Assembly (NCBI GenBank): GCA_002483605.1
Contig: DLIG01000021.1
Coordinates: 68,638 to 98,003, forward strand
Source of the DNA: Sulfurovum sp. UBA7648
GTDB taxonomy: Bacteria > Campylobacterota > Campylobacteria > Campylobacterales > Sulfurovaceae
Length of the DNA stretch: 29,366 nucleotides
Direction: 5' to 3'
How positions within the stretch are numbered: position 1 is the first letter of the stretch; each line of letters opens with the position of its first letter. Below, one piece after another: positions 8,186-15,410 of the stretch. A program made the translations under genes and the position numbers. Under the pieces are notes generated by a model. The model saw only the letters and a program-made list of their open reading frames with translations. It was not told the DNA's origin and did no database searches.

Positions 8186-8695
8186 ATGCCGCTTCTTGAC
8201 AGCTTTTCAGTCGACCATACCAAGATGAAAGCCCCGGCAGTAAGGGTAGCTAAAAAGATGAAATCTCCAAGCGGCGATGCTATTACTGTTTATGATCTTC
8301 GTTTTTGCAAACCAAATACGGAGATCATGAGTGAAAAAGGTATTCATACGCTAGAGCATCTTTTTGCAGGATTTATGAGAGATCATCTCAATAGCAAAAA
8401 AGTAGAGATCATAGATATTTCTCCTATGGGGTGCCGTACGGGATTTTATATGTCTTTGCTTGGTTTGCCAAAGAAAAAAAAGGTCGTAAAAGCTTGGAGC
8501 AGATCCATGCAGGATGTGCTTAATGTCAAATCAGAAGCAGACATTCCTGAACTTAATATTTATCAATGCGGCACATATACTATGCATTCACTAAAAGAAG
8601 CTCAAGAGATCGCAAAAGATGTTTTAAGTAAAGGGATCGGTATCATGAGCAATAAAGAGCTTGCCTTGGATCCTAATTTAACCAATGCCTTATAA
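8186..8695 (+). CDS. luxS: S-ribosylhomocysteine lyase (autoinducer-2 production protein LuxS)
   Basis: A 169-residue protein, usual length for LuxS. The metal site is intact: H54 and H58 in HTLEH (with E57 as general base) and C128 in YQCGTYT. C83 in MGCRTGFY is the second catalytic acid/base. LuxS cleaves S-ribosylhomocysteine to homocysteine and DPD, the AI-2 precursor, in the activated methyl cycle. It starts 3 bases after porB and its end overlaps the next gene by 11 bases, so it probably shares transcripts with both. No separate promoter is evident in the 3-base gap. Confidence 0.95.
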   Translation: MPLLDSFSVDHTKMKAPAVRVAKKMKSPSGDAITVYDLRFCKPNTEIMSEKGIHTLEHLFAGFMRDHLNSKKVEIIDISPMGCRTGFYMSLLGLPKKKKVVKAWSRSMQDVLNVKSEADIPELNIYQCGTYTMHSLKEAQEIAKDVLSKGIGIMSNKELALDPNLTNAL

Positions 8696-9452
8696 CGAGA
8701 CATTACGCTCACTAAAAAAAATCATTACCACAAAAGACGGCAGTCAAACTTTATATTCGAGTGAATTTGACGAATGCTACCATTCCACCAATGACGGCGC
8801 CTTGAATGAGACTCTTCAAAAGCATATAATTCCGGCCTTTACATTGGTACCCAAAAAAGACAGATTGGTTATTTTGGATATCTGTTTTGGTTTGGGTTAT
8901 AATACTTTGGCTACCATTTATTATTGCAAATTACATAAAATATCAACAAAAATAGATATCATCTCTCCGGAATTTGATGGAGCTTTGGTGCAAAGCTTGA
9001 AAGATTTTGTCTACCCCGTAGAATTTGATTCTCTAAGACCGATCATCAAACAACTAAGCGAAACTTTTCGTTATCAAGACGAGCAATTTAGCATAACCAT
9101 TCTTACCGGCGATGCCAGAGCTACACTGCCAAATATCAAAGAAAAAATCGACATAATATATCAAGATGCTTTCAGCCCCAAAAAAAATCCATTGCTTTGG
9201 ACTAAAGAGTATTTTACTATGTTACATAAATTGTGCAGCGATGATGCGATAATGACCACATATTCGAGCGCCACACCCGTACGTATGGGTATGTGGGAGA
9301 GCGGATTTAAACTTTTTATTCCGCCAAAAAGCAATGTTAGAAGCGGCACGATAGCAACTCTTGGTTTATTGGAGCTTGAATCTATTGATATGGAATTAAA
9401 GTTGCAAAGAAATCCGGAGGCTAAAAGTTTAAAAGATAGCGAATATCAATAG
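8685..9452 (+). CDS. mnmD: tRNA 5-(aminomethyl)-2-thiouridine-34 methyltransferase, MnmD/MnmC1 type
   Basis: A 255-residue SAM-dependent methyltransferase of the MnmC N-terminal-domain family (formerly DUF752). Hallmarks are DGSQTLYSSEFDECYHST near the N-terminus, the SAM-binding motif ILDICFGLGYNTLA, and the active-site region IIYQDAFSPKKNPLLWTKEY. It lacks the FAD-dependent C-terminal domain of E. coli MnmC, so it is the stand-alone methylase that turns nm5 into mnm5 at the wobble uridine after MnmE-MnmG action; mnmG lies 1 kb downstream. It starts 11 bases inside luxS. Its 3' end overlaps that of the convergent cupin gene by 7 bases. Confidence 0.82.
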   Translation: MPYNETLRSLKKIITTKDGSQTLYSSEFDECYHSTNDGALNETLQKHIIPAFTLVPKKDRLVILDICFGLGYNTLATIYYCKLHKISTKIDIISPEFDGALVQSLKDFVYPVEFDSLRPIIKQLSETFRYQDEQFSITILTGDARATLPNIKEKIDIIYQDAFSPKKNPLLWTKEYFTMLHKLCSDDAIMTTYSSATPVRMGMWESGFKLFIPPKSNVRSGTIATLGLLELESIDMELKLQRNPEAKSLKDSEYQ

Positions 9453-9739
9453 ATATGTACTGCCAGCCATAATGTTCCGTTTGCAACTTCTATAATTTTA
9501 TGCGGTGTGTTTGACGGGATAAAGAGCGCATCGCCTTTGCTTAATATATTTGGCTCATTGTTTATCAGTATTGTTGCTTTGCCTTCCAATACAACCACCC
9601 ATTCATCTTCTCCTTGAGTATAAACTTTTGGTTCAAGATCGTTTGAACTTACTATACGTACTATCTTGATATTTTTATGCTCCAAAAGTGCGGTAAGATC
9701 TTCATCTTTAGCCGGAATTGTGTAGTCAAATATATTCAT
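9446..9739 (-). CDS. Small cupin-domain protein
   Basis: A 97-residue single-domain cupin. Motif 1 region: GEDEWVVVLEGKATILIN. Motif 2 region: GDALFIPSNTPHKIIEV, ending in HIY. Cupins of this size often bind a metal and a small ligand, but the substrate is unknown. The frame can be extended to 9775, but I choose the ATG at 9739 because it overlaps the ribE stop by one base (TAATG), a typical coupled start, and gives a family-sized domain. Second gene of a ribE-cupin operon, convergent with mnmD. Confidence 0.75.
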   Translation of the reverse strand: MNIFDYTIPAKDEDLTALLEHKNIKIVRIVSSNDLEPKVYTQGEDEWVVVLEGKATILINNEPNILSKGDALFIPSNTPHKIIEVANGTLWLAVHIY

Positions 9740-10356
9740 TAGTAAAGCGCTTGGATCTTCTCGATATCTTCCCATGTAGGAGAAGATTTTGCTCCTCTAT
9801 TTTCTAAAATGTGAGCAATGTATCTGGCAAACAGATCGGTTTCTACATTTACCTTGGTTCCTATTTTGTATGACCCGATCAATGTCTCTTTGATAGTATG
9901 AGGTATGATAGTTAGCCTAAATGCATCATCGCTTACTTCATTGACAGTCAGACTTACTCCGTCGATGGTTATTGACCCTTTTGGGACTATATAGGCGATA
10001 TATTTTTTTGGTACCTGGATGATATAATCAACACCGTTTTCTTTTTTTGTAATGCTTTTGACCGTTCCCAGACAATCTACATGTCCTTGGACTATATGGC
10101 CTTCAAATTTATCACCCATTGCCATAGCTGGCTCTATGTGAACTTTGCCTTTATATCTATCTGGATCTATAATGCTTCTTGTCTCATCAGCCAGTTCTAC
10201 TTCAAATCCGCCGTGATATATTTTGATCACAGTTAGGCAAACCCCATTTACTGCTATCGAATCCCCAAGGTTTGGTTTGTAGTGTGCTGCGAGCGCTAAA
10301 ATATTGTTATGATAGCTTTTTACTGTAGCTATTTCGCGGATAAGTCCTGTAAACAT
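9739..10356 (-). CDS. ribE: Riboflavin synthase, alpha chain
   Basis: A 205-residue protein with the family's opening MFTGLIREIATV and two similar lumazine-binding halves. Each half carries the SIAVNGVCLTV / SITIDGVSLTV motif and GHIVQGHVD-type residues. It dismutates two molecules of 6,7-dimethyl-8-ribityllumazine to riboflavin in the cytoplasm. The frame opens 17 codons earlier (10407), but ATG 10356 begins the conserved MFTG and has AAGGAA 6 bases upstream. I see no FMN riboswitch in the ~100-base leader back to the palindromic promoter at 10443-10475. Confidence 0.93.
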   Translation of the reverse strand: MFTGLIREIATVKSYHNNILALAAHYKPNLGDSIAVNGVCLTVIKIYHGGFEVELADETRSIIDPDRYKGKVHIEPAMAMGDKFEGHIVQGHVDCLGTVKSITKKENGVDYIIQVPKKYIAYIVPKGSITIDGVSLTVNEVSDDAFRLTIIPHTIKETLIGSYKIGTKVNVETDLFARYIAHILENRGAKSSPTWEDIEKIQALY

Positions 10357-10442
10357 GTATTTCCTTATGATAACTCTTTTTTTTGATCTTTGTCCAAAAA
10401 GCCGCACTGAACTTAAATGGCCGGTCGTATTAAAAAATGATA

Positions 10443-10475
10443 TTTTTGCTATAATTTCGCTAATTATAGCAAAAA
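10443..10475. promoter_or_regulatory. Symmetric divergent promoter/operator between ribE and mnmG
   Basis: A perfect 14-bp inverted repeat (10443-10456 and 10462-10475, 5-base loop). Each arm contains GCTATAATT, so TATAAT appears on the plus strand at 10450-10455 and on the minus strand at 10468-10463. Each is placed to start transcription outward, toward mnmG and ribE respectively. The low-GC stem makes a terminator unlikely. Confidence 0.6.
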
Positions 10476-10487
10476 AGGCAAGTTTTT

Positions 10488-12383
10488 ATGGATTATGATG
10501 TAATCGTTATAGGTGGAGGTCATGCTGGTGTAGAAGCATCGCTCTCAAGTGCTCGAATGGGAGCGAGAACCTTACTGGTAACAATATTGGCAGAACAGAT
10601 AGGGGCATCTAGCTGCAATCCCGCCATAGGAGGACTGGCCAAAGGGCATTTAGTCAAAGAAATTGACGCTCTTGGCGGTGAAATGGGGTTATGCACAGAT
10701 GCGACCGGGATCCAGTTTCGCATACTTAATGCTTCAAAGGGCCCTGCAGTAAGAGGAAGCAGAGCCCAAATAGATATGGATAGATACAGGATCTATATGC
10801 GCGATGTGATCTTAAGAACGCCAAATCTAGACGTAAAACAAGAGATGGTGGATTCATTGATCATAGAAGAGCATGAAGCTAAAGGCGTTGTAACCCAACT
10901 AGGCAATAAATATATGGCTCCAAAAGTGATCATTACTGCAGGCACTTTTCTTGACGGCGTGATCCATATCGGAGAAACTCAGCTAAGCGCGGGAAGACAA
11001 GGCGAATTTGCTTCTATAAAACTGGCTGAGTGCTGGAGAAGATTGGGATTTGAAATAGGACGATTAAAAACCGGAACATGTGCCAGGGTTGACGGAACCA
11101 GTATCGATTTTAGCGGAATGGAAGAACAATACGGCGATGAAAATCCAATACCGTTTTCTTTTAGAACGCCGCGGGAGACATTCAACCCCAAGCAGCTTCC
11201 GTGCATGGTAGCTTATACTAACAGCTCAACGCATAATATCATAGAAAGCAATTTTTACAGAGCACCGCTATTTTCGGGCCAGATCGACGGCATAGGCCCT
11301 AGATATTGTCCTAGCATAGAAGACAAGATAAACAGATTTAGAGACAGAGAGAGACATCAGATATTTATAGAACCGCAAACTCTTGAAGCTAATGAATTTT
11401 ATCTAAACGGCATGAGCACATCTTTGCCAACCGATGTTCAGCTTGATATGATCCGCTCAGTTGCAGGCATGGAAGAGGCTAAGATAGTGCGCTACGGATA
11501 TGCCATAGAGTATGATTATATCCAACCCACCGAGCTTAAACATACGCTGGAAACCAAAAAGGTCAAAGGGCTTTACTGTGCAGGACAAGTCAACGGGACA
11601 ACTGGATACGAAGAAGCAGCTGCCCAGGGATTGATGGCGGGGATCAATGCCGTGTTGGCATTGCGTAACGAAGAGCCGTTTATATTGGGCAGAGACGAGG
11701 CTTATATCGGCGTGCTTATCGATGATCTGGTTACAAAAGGCACATTTGAGCCTTATCGTATGTTCACAAGTAGAGCTGAGTATAGACTGCTTTTGAGAGA
11801 AGATAACGCAGATATCAGACTATCGCAATACGGATATAAATTAGGCTTATTAGACGAAGAGTTTTATAAGCATGTAATTTCCAAAAAAGAGTCCCTAGAC
11901 GAGGCTATCGCATTTTTAAAAAATACAAGTGTAACTCCGACAAAAGAGTTTCTGGAACAATTAGAAGCGATTGGCGAGATGAAGATAAATGACCGTACAT
12001 TTTGGATAGATGTCATAGGCAGAGGAGAATTTGATAAGGCAAAATTGCTTGCATTGCTGCCTGAGTTTGAAAAGTATAGCGATGATGTCATAGAGCAGAT
12101 ACTTGTAGAAGCCAAATACAGCAGATATATTGAAAAACAACAAAGCCAAATTCACCGCATGGAAGATATGCTCAAGATCAAAATACCTGCCGATTTTAAC
12201 TATAGAAAAGTGCATGGGCTCAGCAACGAAATAGTGGAGAAACTTGAGAAGTTCACACCGCCTACACTTCAGGCTGCATCTCAGATATCTGGTATTACAC
12301 CGGCAGCACTTGAGATAGTGCACATCTATATCAAAATGGAATGTAAAGCAAAACAAAAAATGAGAATGAACAATAAAAAATGA
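10488..12383 (+). CDS. mnmG: tRNA uridine-34 5-carboxymethylaminomethyl modification enzyme MnmG (GidA)
   Basis: A 631-residue FAD protein. The N-terminal motif is VIVIGGGHAGVEA, followed by CNPAIGGLAKGHLVKEIDAL and a second family signature region around GTFLDGVIHIGE and YCAGQVNGTTGYEEAAAQGL. The C-terminal helical domain (GISGITPAALEIVHIYIK-type end) contacts MnmE. With MnmE it installs (c)mnm5 groups at U34 of tRNAs; mnmD lies nearby. Odd: the last 13 codons (12342-12380) and the stop are inside the left end of a Tn7-like transposon. Joined flanks predict a native end M-(E/K)-stop, so the present tail CKAKQKMRMNNKK is transposon-encoded. The folded part is intact, so the enzyme probably still works. 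Confidence 0.95.
   Translation: MDYDVIVIGGGHAGVEASLSSARMGARTLLVTILAEQIGASSCNPAIGGLAKGHLVKEIDALGGEMGLCTDATGIQFRILNASKGPAVRGSRAQIDMDRYRIYMRDVILRTPNLDVKQEMVDSLIIEEHEAKGVVTQLGNKYMAPKVIITAGTFLDGVIHIGETQLSAGRQGEFASIKLAECWRRLGFEIGRLKTGTCARVDGTSIDFSGMEEQYGDENPIPFSFRTPRETFNPKQLPCMVAYTNSSTHNIIESNFYRAPLFSGQIDGIGPRYCPSIEDKINRFRDRERHQIFIEPQTLEANEFYLNGMSTSLPTDVQLDMIRSVAGMEEAKIVRYGYAIEYDYIQPTELKHTLETKKVKGLYCAGQVNGTTGYEEAAAQGLMAGINAVLALRNEEPFILGRDEAYIGVLIDDLVTKGTFEPYRMFTSRAEYRLLLREDNADIRLSQYGYKLGLLDEEFYKHVISKKESLDEAIAFLKNTSVTPTKEFLEQLEAIGEMKINDRTFWIDVIGRGEFDKAKLLALLPEFEKYSDDVIEQILVEAKYSRYIEKQQSQIHRMEDMLKIKIPADFNYRKVHGLSNEIVEKLEKFTPPTLQAASQISGITPAALEIVHIYIKMECKAKQKMRMNNKK
12336..12341 (+). repeat. Left target-site duplication of the Tn7-like element (ATGGAA)
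   Basis: ATGGAA immediately precedes the left terminus TGT; ATGAAA immediately follows the right terminus at 24587-24592. They agree at 5 of 6 positions. A 5-bp duplication (usual for Tn7) with a one-base shift at one end is also possible. Joining the flanks restores an mnmG end with a stop codon. Confidence 0.6.
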
Positions 12384-12412
12384 TAATATGTGAATTAGAA
12401 ATTGATAATGAG
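12342..12412 (+). repeat. Left transposon end with two TnsB-site-like boxes
   Basis: Box 1 (12342-12371) starts TGT and has A-run 14-18 plus TGAGAAT at 20-26. Box 2 (12384-12412) has AAATTGATAAT at the equivalent place; its 16-base stretch 12394-12409 matches the inverted right end (24561-24576) at 15 of 16 positions. Box 1 also encodes the new MnmG tail. Confidence 0.55.
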
Positions 12413-12425
12413 TTAAATTTGTAGC

Positions 12426-14132
12426 ATGGCCAGCAATAGTATCATTCCAGATTTTATGAGTGAAAATCCGAATGATATTTTTCAAATTCTTATGCCATTA
12501 AAGCTTAAAATAGACCATGAAAGCTACAGCAACAGTCATTATGTTGTTGCTGCTAAAAATATAACAAAAAATGAAGTATTTACATATGAAATGGCTCCAG
12601 AATTATTGTTTCAATATTTTCCTCCAGGAAAATACTTTCAAAATGGTTTCAATACTAAAGGTAAGAGTTATTCGAGCAAGGAAAAGTATAGTTTTGATAT
12701 TGACACATCGAAAATAAATCAAGATAATATCAAAATTTCAAGTTTATTGAGCGAAAAAAATATCGTATCCTTAATAGGTTGGAAGCGAAAATATCTTAAT
12801 GAAGCCAATAATTTGTATTGTTACTACATAGAGCAAGACAATCAAAAAATTATTATTCCTCAATATGCAGTTGCTTTGTATTATTATTTTAGATTTTCAC
12901 GTATGAGAGAAGCTGCATTTAGTTGCAAGCTGGATGATTTGTTCATAGGAGCCAATTGTGATGCAAGTGATGCTTCTATAATTTTAAACTATTTTGCAAA
13001 TGATGTTGATGCGGCTTTTATTCATAGATTTGTTTGCCAAGAAAAAGCTAGAAAAGCTTTTGACGATATTGGCCGATATATTCTTGTTTACTTAAAAAGC
13101 ATGAAAGAGAAATATAACAAAGATAATATAGACATAATGCCTATTAAAGCAAAATTTCCGGTTGCAAATAAATTTACTATTGATGCAAGAGCATCAAGGG
13201 TTTATAATGAAGACACCAAAAAAGAATACTATTTTATCCATGAAATAATAGATGACAATTCCGACATCGGATTTATAAAATTTACCAAATATTTTCAAAA
13301 GGATAAGACAATACAAGATATAAGCGATATTGATAATGTCGGAATAATAAAAAGTGAAATACCGACACATACATCACAGATTCTAAGAGTAAAGAATGCC
13401 ACTAAAAAGTATACACAACGCTATATAACCAAGGATAAAAAGTTAAAATGCAGCAGCTTGAATAATGTCGATATTGGTCAAGAAGAAATCACAAAAGATG
13501 TCTTGATCGATAAAATGAATATTTATGAGAAATCCCAATCTGATGAAGTTGTTGATGAGAGTTTAACAGAATCATCAATAAGCGGTGAAAAAACCATAAG
13601 AAAGATTATTATATCAAGCAGTTATAAAAAACAAGACTCTGTTAAAGAGTATATTCATAATTTTGAAATATTTAATCAATATGTATATTTTTTGAAATAT
13701 CAATCTAGTATTTCAAACCTCAATTTAAATGAAGTTCAAAAGTTGCCGGAAATCATAAATAAAGAAACAAGTAAAGCAAATCAAAAGGGCATTATTCATG
13801 GCAGGGCAAGGCAATTTATAACTGTAACATTTAAATATAAAAATACTTATGTCGGATTGCTTGAAATAGAAAATACTGCACATGCCACAGCGAGTACATG
13901 GGTAATTGTTTCAAGTCAATTGGTAGATAAAGATATCTTCAGTAAATTTATAAACCTTTATTTGGATGATAATCTGACGATTCATGAGATAAAAAACAGA
14001 TACAAAGAAGGTCAGTTAAAATTTACCACCAAATACCATGAAAGAAGTAAAAATTTATTAGAAGATGATAAAAGAAATTGGTTTGCTGGGTTGATAAAAA
14101 AGATATTACTTAACCGCGATGCTTTAGATTAG
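12426..14132 (+). CDS. tnsE: TnsE-like transposon target-selection protein
   Basis: A 568-residue protein that I relate to Tn7 TnsE (538 residues) by pattern. IIPQYAVALYYYF (143-155) matches in place and character the IPQLELARSLF segment of Tn7 TnsE, the region reported to contact the beta sliding clamp. FTIDARASR-EYYFIHEII parallels the mid-region, and GRARQFITVTFKYKNTYVGL (~459-478) parallels the structured C-terminal domain. TnsE directs Tn7 to replicating DNA such as conjugating plasmids. The middle (~300-400) is low-complexity and polar, as in TnsE. It begins 85 bases inside the left end, with no clear ribosome-binding site. Odd: in Tn7, tnsE follows tnsD in the same operon; here it is alone, on the other strand, at the opposite end. 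Confidence 0.65.
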   Translation: MASNSIIPDFMSENPNDIFQILMPLKLKIDHESYSNSHYVVAAKNITKNEVFTYEMAPELLFQYFPPGKYFQNGFNTKGKSYSSKEKYSFDIDTSKINQDNIKISSLLSEKNIVSLIGWKRKYLNEANNLYCYYIEQDNQKIIIPQYAVALYYYFRFSRMREAAFSCKLDDLFIGANCDASDASIILNYFANDVDAAFIHRFVCQEKARKAFDDIGRYILVYLKSMKEKYNKDNIDIMPIKAKFPVANKFTIDARASRVYNEDTKKEYYFIHEIIDDNSDIGFIKFTKYFQKDKTIQDISDIDNVGIIKSEIPTHTSQILRVKNATKKYTQRYITKDKKLKCSSLNNVDIGQEEITKDVLIDKMNIYEKSQSDEVVDESLTESSISGEKTIRKIIISSSYKKQDSVKEYIHNFEIFNQYVYFLKYQSSISNLNLNEVQKLPEIINKETSKANQKGIIHGRARQFITVTFKYKNTYVGLLEIENTAHATASTWVIVSSQLVDKDIFSKFINLYLDDNLTIHEIKNRYKEGQLKFTTKYHERSKNLLEDDKRNWFAGLIKKILLNRDALD

Positions 14133-14247
14133 TTAGACTAAAAATATGTTGATAATTTCAAGTTGAGGAAATTATGCTCATTTTTAATTAAGTATATATT
14201 TCATAAGAGTCATCTCATAAGATAGACATGGTATTATGAAGTAATTT

Positions 14248-14264
14248 TTAGATATCATATCTAA
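14248..14264. promoter_or_regulatory. Palindromic operator-like site before the cargo operon
   Basis: TTAGATATCATATCTAA is a perfect 8+1+8 palindrome located 27 bases before the first cargo gene. A direct repeat TCATAAGA occurs just upstream (14201-14208 and 14215-14222, spaced 14 bases). The 159-base gap 14133-14291 holds no gene; it probably carries the operon's promoter and a repressor/controller site. AAGGAAAG (14269-14276) is the likely ribosome-binding site. Confidence 0.5.
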
Positions 14265-14291
14265 CAACCAAGGAAAGACGATTGATATGAT

Positions 14292-15410
14292 ATGGCAGTA
14301 GAAAAAAATATTTATATAAAAAGTTTACATCGCCCTTTTAATACAAGACTAATTACATGTAAATGGGTGTGCCAATTTGCTGAAAAATATAATGGTATAA
14401 ATTTCAAAAATCATTTTTTTATCTTTATAATTGATCTGTTATATAAGAATTATCAAAAAGAAGATGGAAATATTTTTGGACTTCCTGCAAAAGAAACAGT
14501 CAATGCGCTATATGACTACATTTCAAATCATGAAGATATAGATAAAGATCTTGAAAGATTTAATGATCCGTCTAAAAAAAATCTTACTGATATTGATAAA
14601 AAACTGTTTTCTAATTTAAAAGCAGTCTCATACTATATAACTTTATCGAAAAACTTAAATCTACTTGGTTCAAAACATATTTTAACGATTTATGGATTGG
14701 AATTCGTTAAGCTCAAGAGTTCTCCAAAACATTTTATGAATTTAACACCTAAAGAACAGATATATTTTTTTACTAAGATTTTAGAAAACGATTTCATACC
14801 TTTTTTATTTAGCATTCACTTTTACCGTTTGAAAAAAAAATATCAACCAACGGATACAGAACGGCAAGAAGGCGATAATAGGTATTTAAAACTTTTAGAT
14901 GCTTTTCTAGAAATCAGAGAATTTAACTATAAGCAGAGCAGTTGGGAAAACTATATCAAAGTTAGAGAAAGCTGGATAGAAGACTTAGAATTGCTTTCGA
15001 ATGGTTATTATGGATTAAAACCAAGCTATATGAGGATTATCAATGATAATCCTCAGCACCAAGCAATTTATGAAGAAATTTCAACTACAATGTTAAAATT
15101 CGAAAATGATTTATTTAAAACATTAGATAAATACCGTAACTTTAAGCTAGATTTTTACCATGCTTATATGAAGATCAAAAAGAAAATGATCTTTAATAAT
15201 ATAGGATATGTGAATCTATACGATATCAAACAAGAGTTAAATATTTCATTTAGTGAATTGGAATCTATGTTGAACCGTCTGGCAAATGATGATAATAATC
15301 GAAAGTACTTATTTTTTAATAATATTATTGCAGCAGTAGATCACAGAAAAAGATTCAAAGTAAAAACCACTCCTGTATTAAACATTAGGATAACAAAGGC
15401 TCTCAAATGA
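14292..15410 (+). CDS. Unrecognised cargo protein with possible C-terminal winged helix
   Basis: A 372-residue, Lys/Asn-rich, largely helical protein without a family I recognise. The C-terminal ~75 residues (GYVNLYDIKQELNISFSELE, then LFFNNIIAAVDHRKRF) have the helix-turn-helix plus beta-hairpin pattern of a winged helix, so DNA binding is plausible. An in-frame TGA at 14283 fixes the start close to ATG 14292, though the ribosome-binding site is rather distant. Its stop overlaps the start of the ATPase gene (ATGA), so it is the first gene of a four-gene coupled operon. It could be the DNA-recognition or control subunit of a restriction-like complex; this is inference. Confidence 0.6.
   Translation: MAVEKNIYIKSLHRPFNTRLITCKWVCQFAEKYNGINFKNHFFIFIIDLLYKNYQKEDGNIFGLPAKETVNALYDYISNHEDIDKDLERFNDPSKKNLTDIDKKLFSNLKAVSYYITLSKNLNLLGSKHILTIYGLEFVKLKSSPKHFMNLTPKEQIYFFTKILENDFIPFLFSIHFYRLKKKYQPTDTERQEGDNRYLKLLDAFLEIREFNYKQSSWENYIKVRESWIEDLELLSNGYYGLKPSYMRIINDNPQHQAIYEEISTTMLKFENDLFKTLDKYRNFKLDFYHAYMKIKKKMIFNNIGYVNLYDIKQELNISFSELESMLNRLANDDNNRKYLFFNNIIAAVDHRKRFKVKTTPVLNIRITKALK

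Noticed and set aside
10357..10442. FMN riboswitch before ribE
   Set aside because: The leader is short and I do not see the conserved multi-stem layout of that element.
14145..14156. A GTTGATAAT copy as an extra transposon-end box
   Set aside because: It is 1.8 kb inside the left terminus, isolated, and short enough to occur by chance in this AT-rich DNA.
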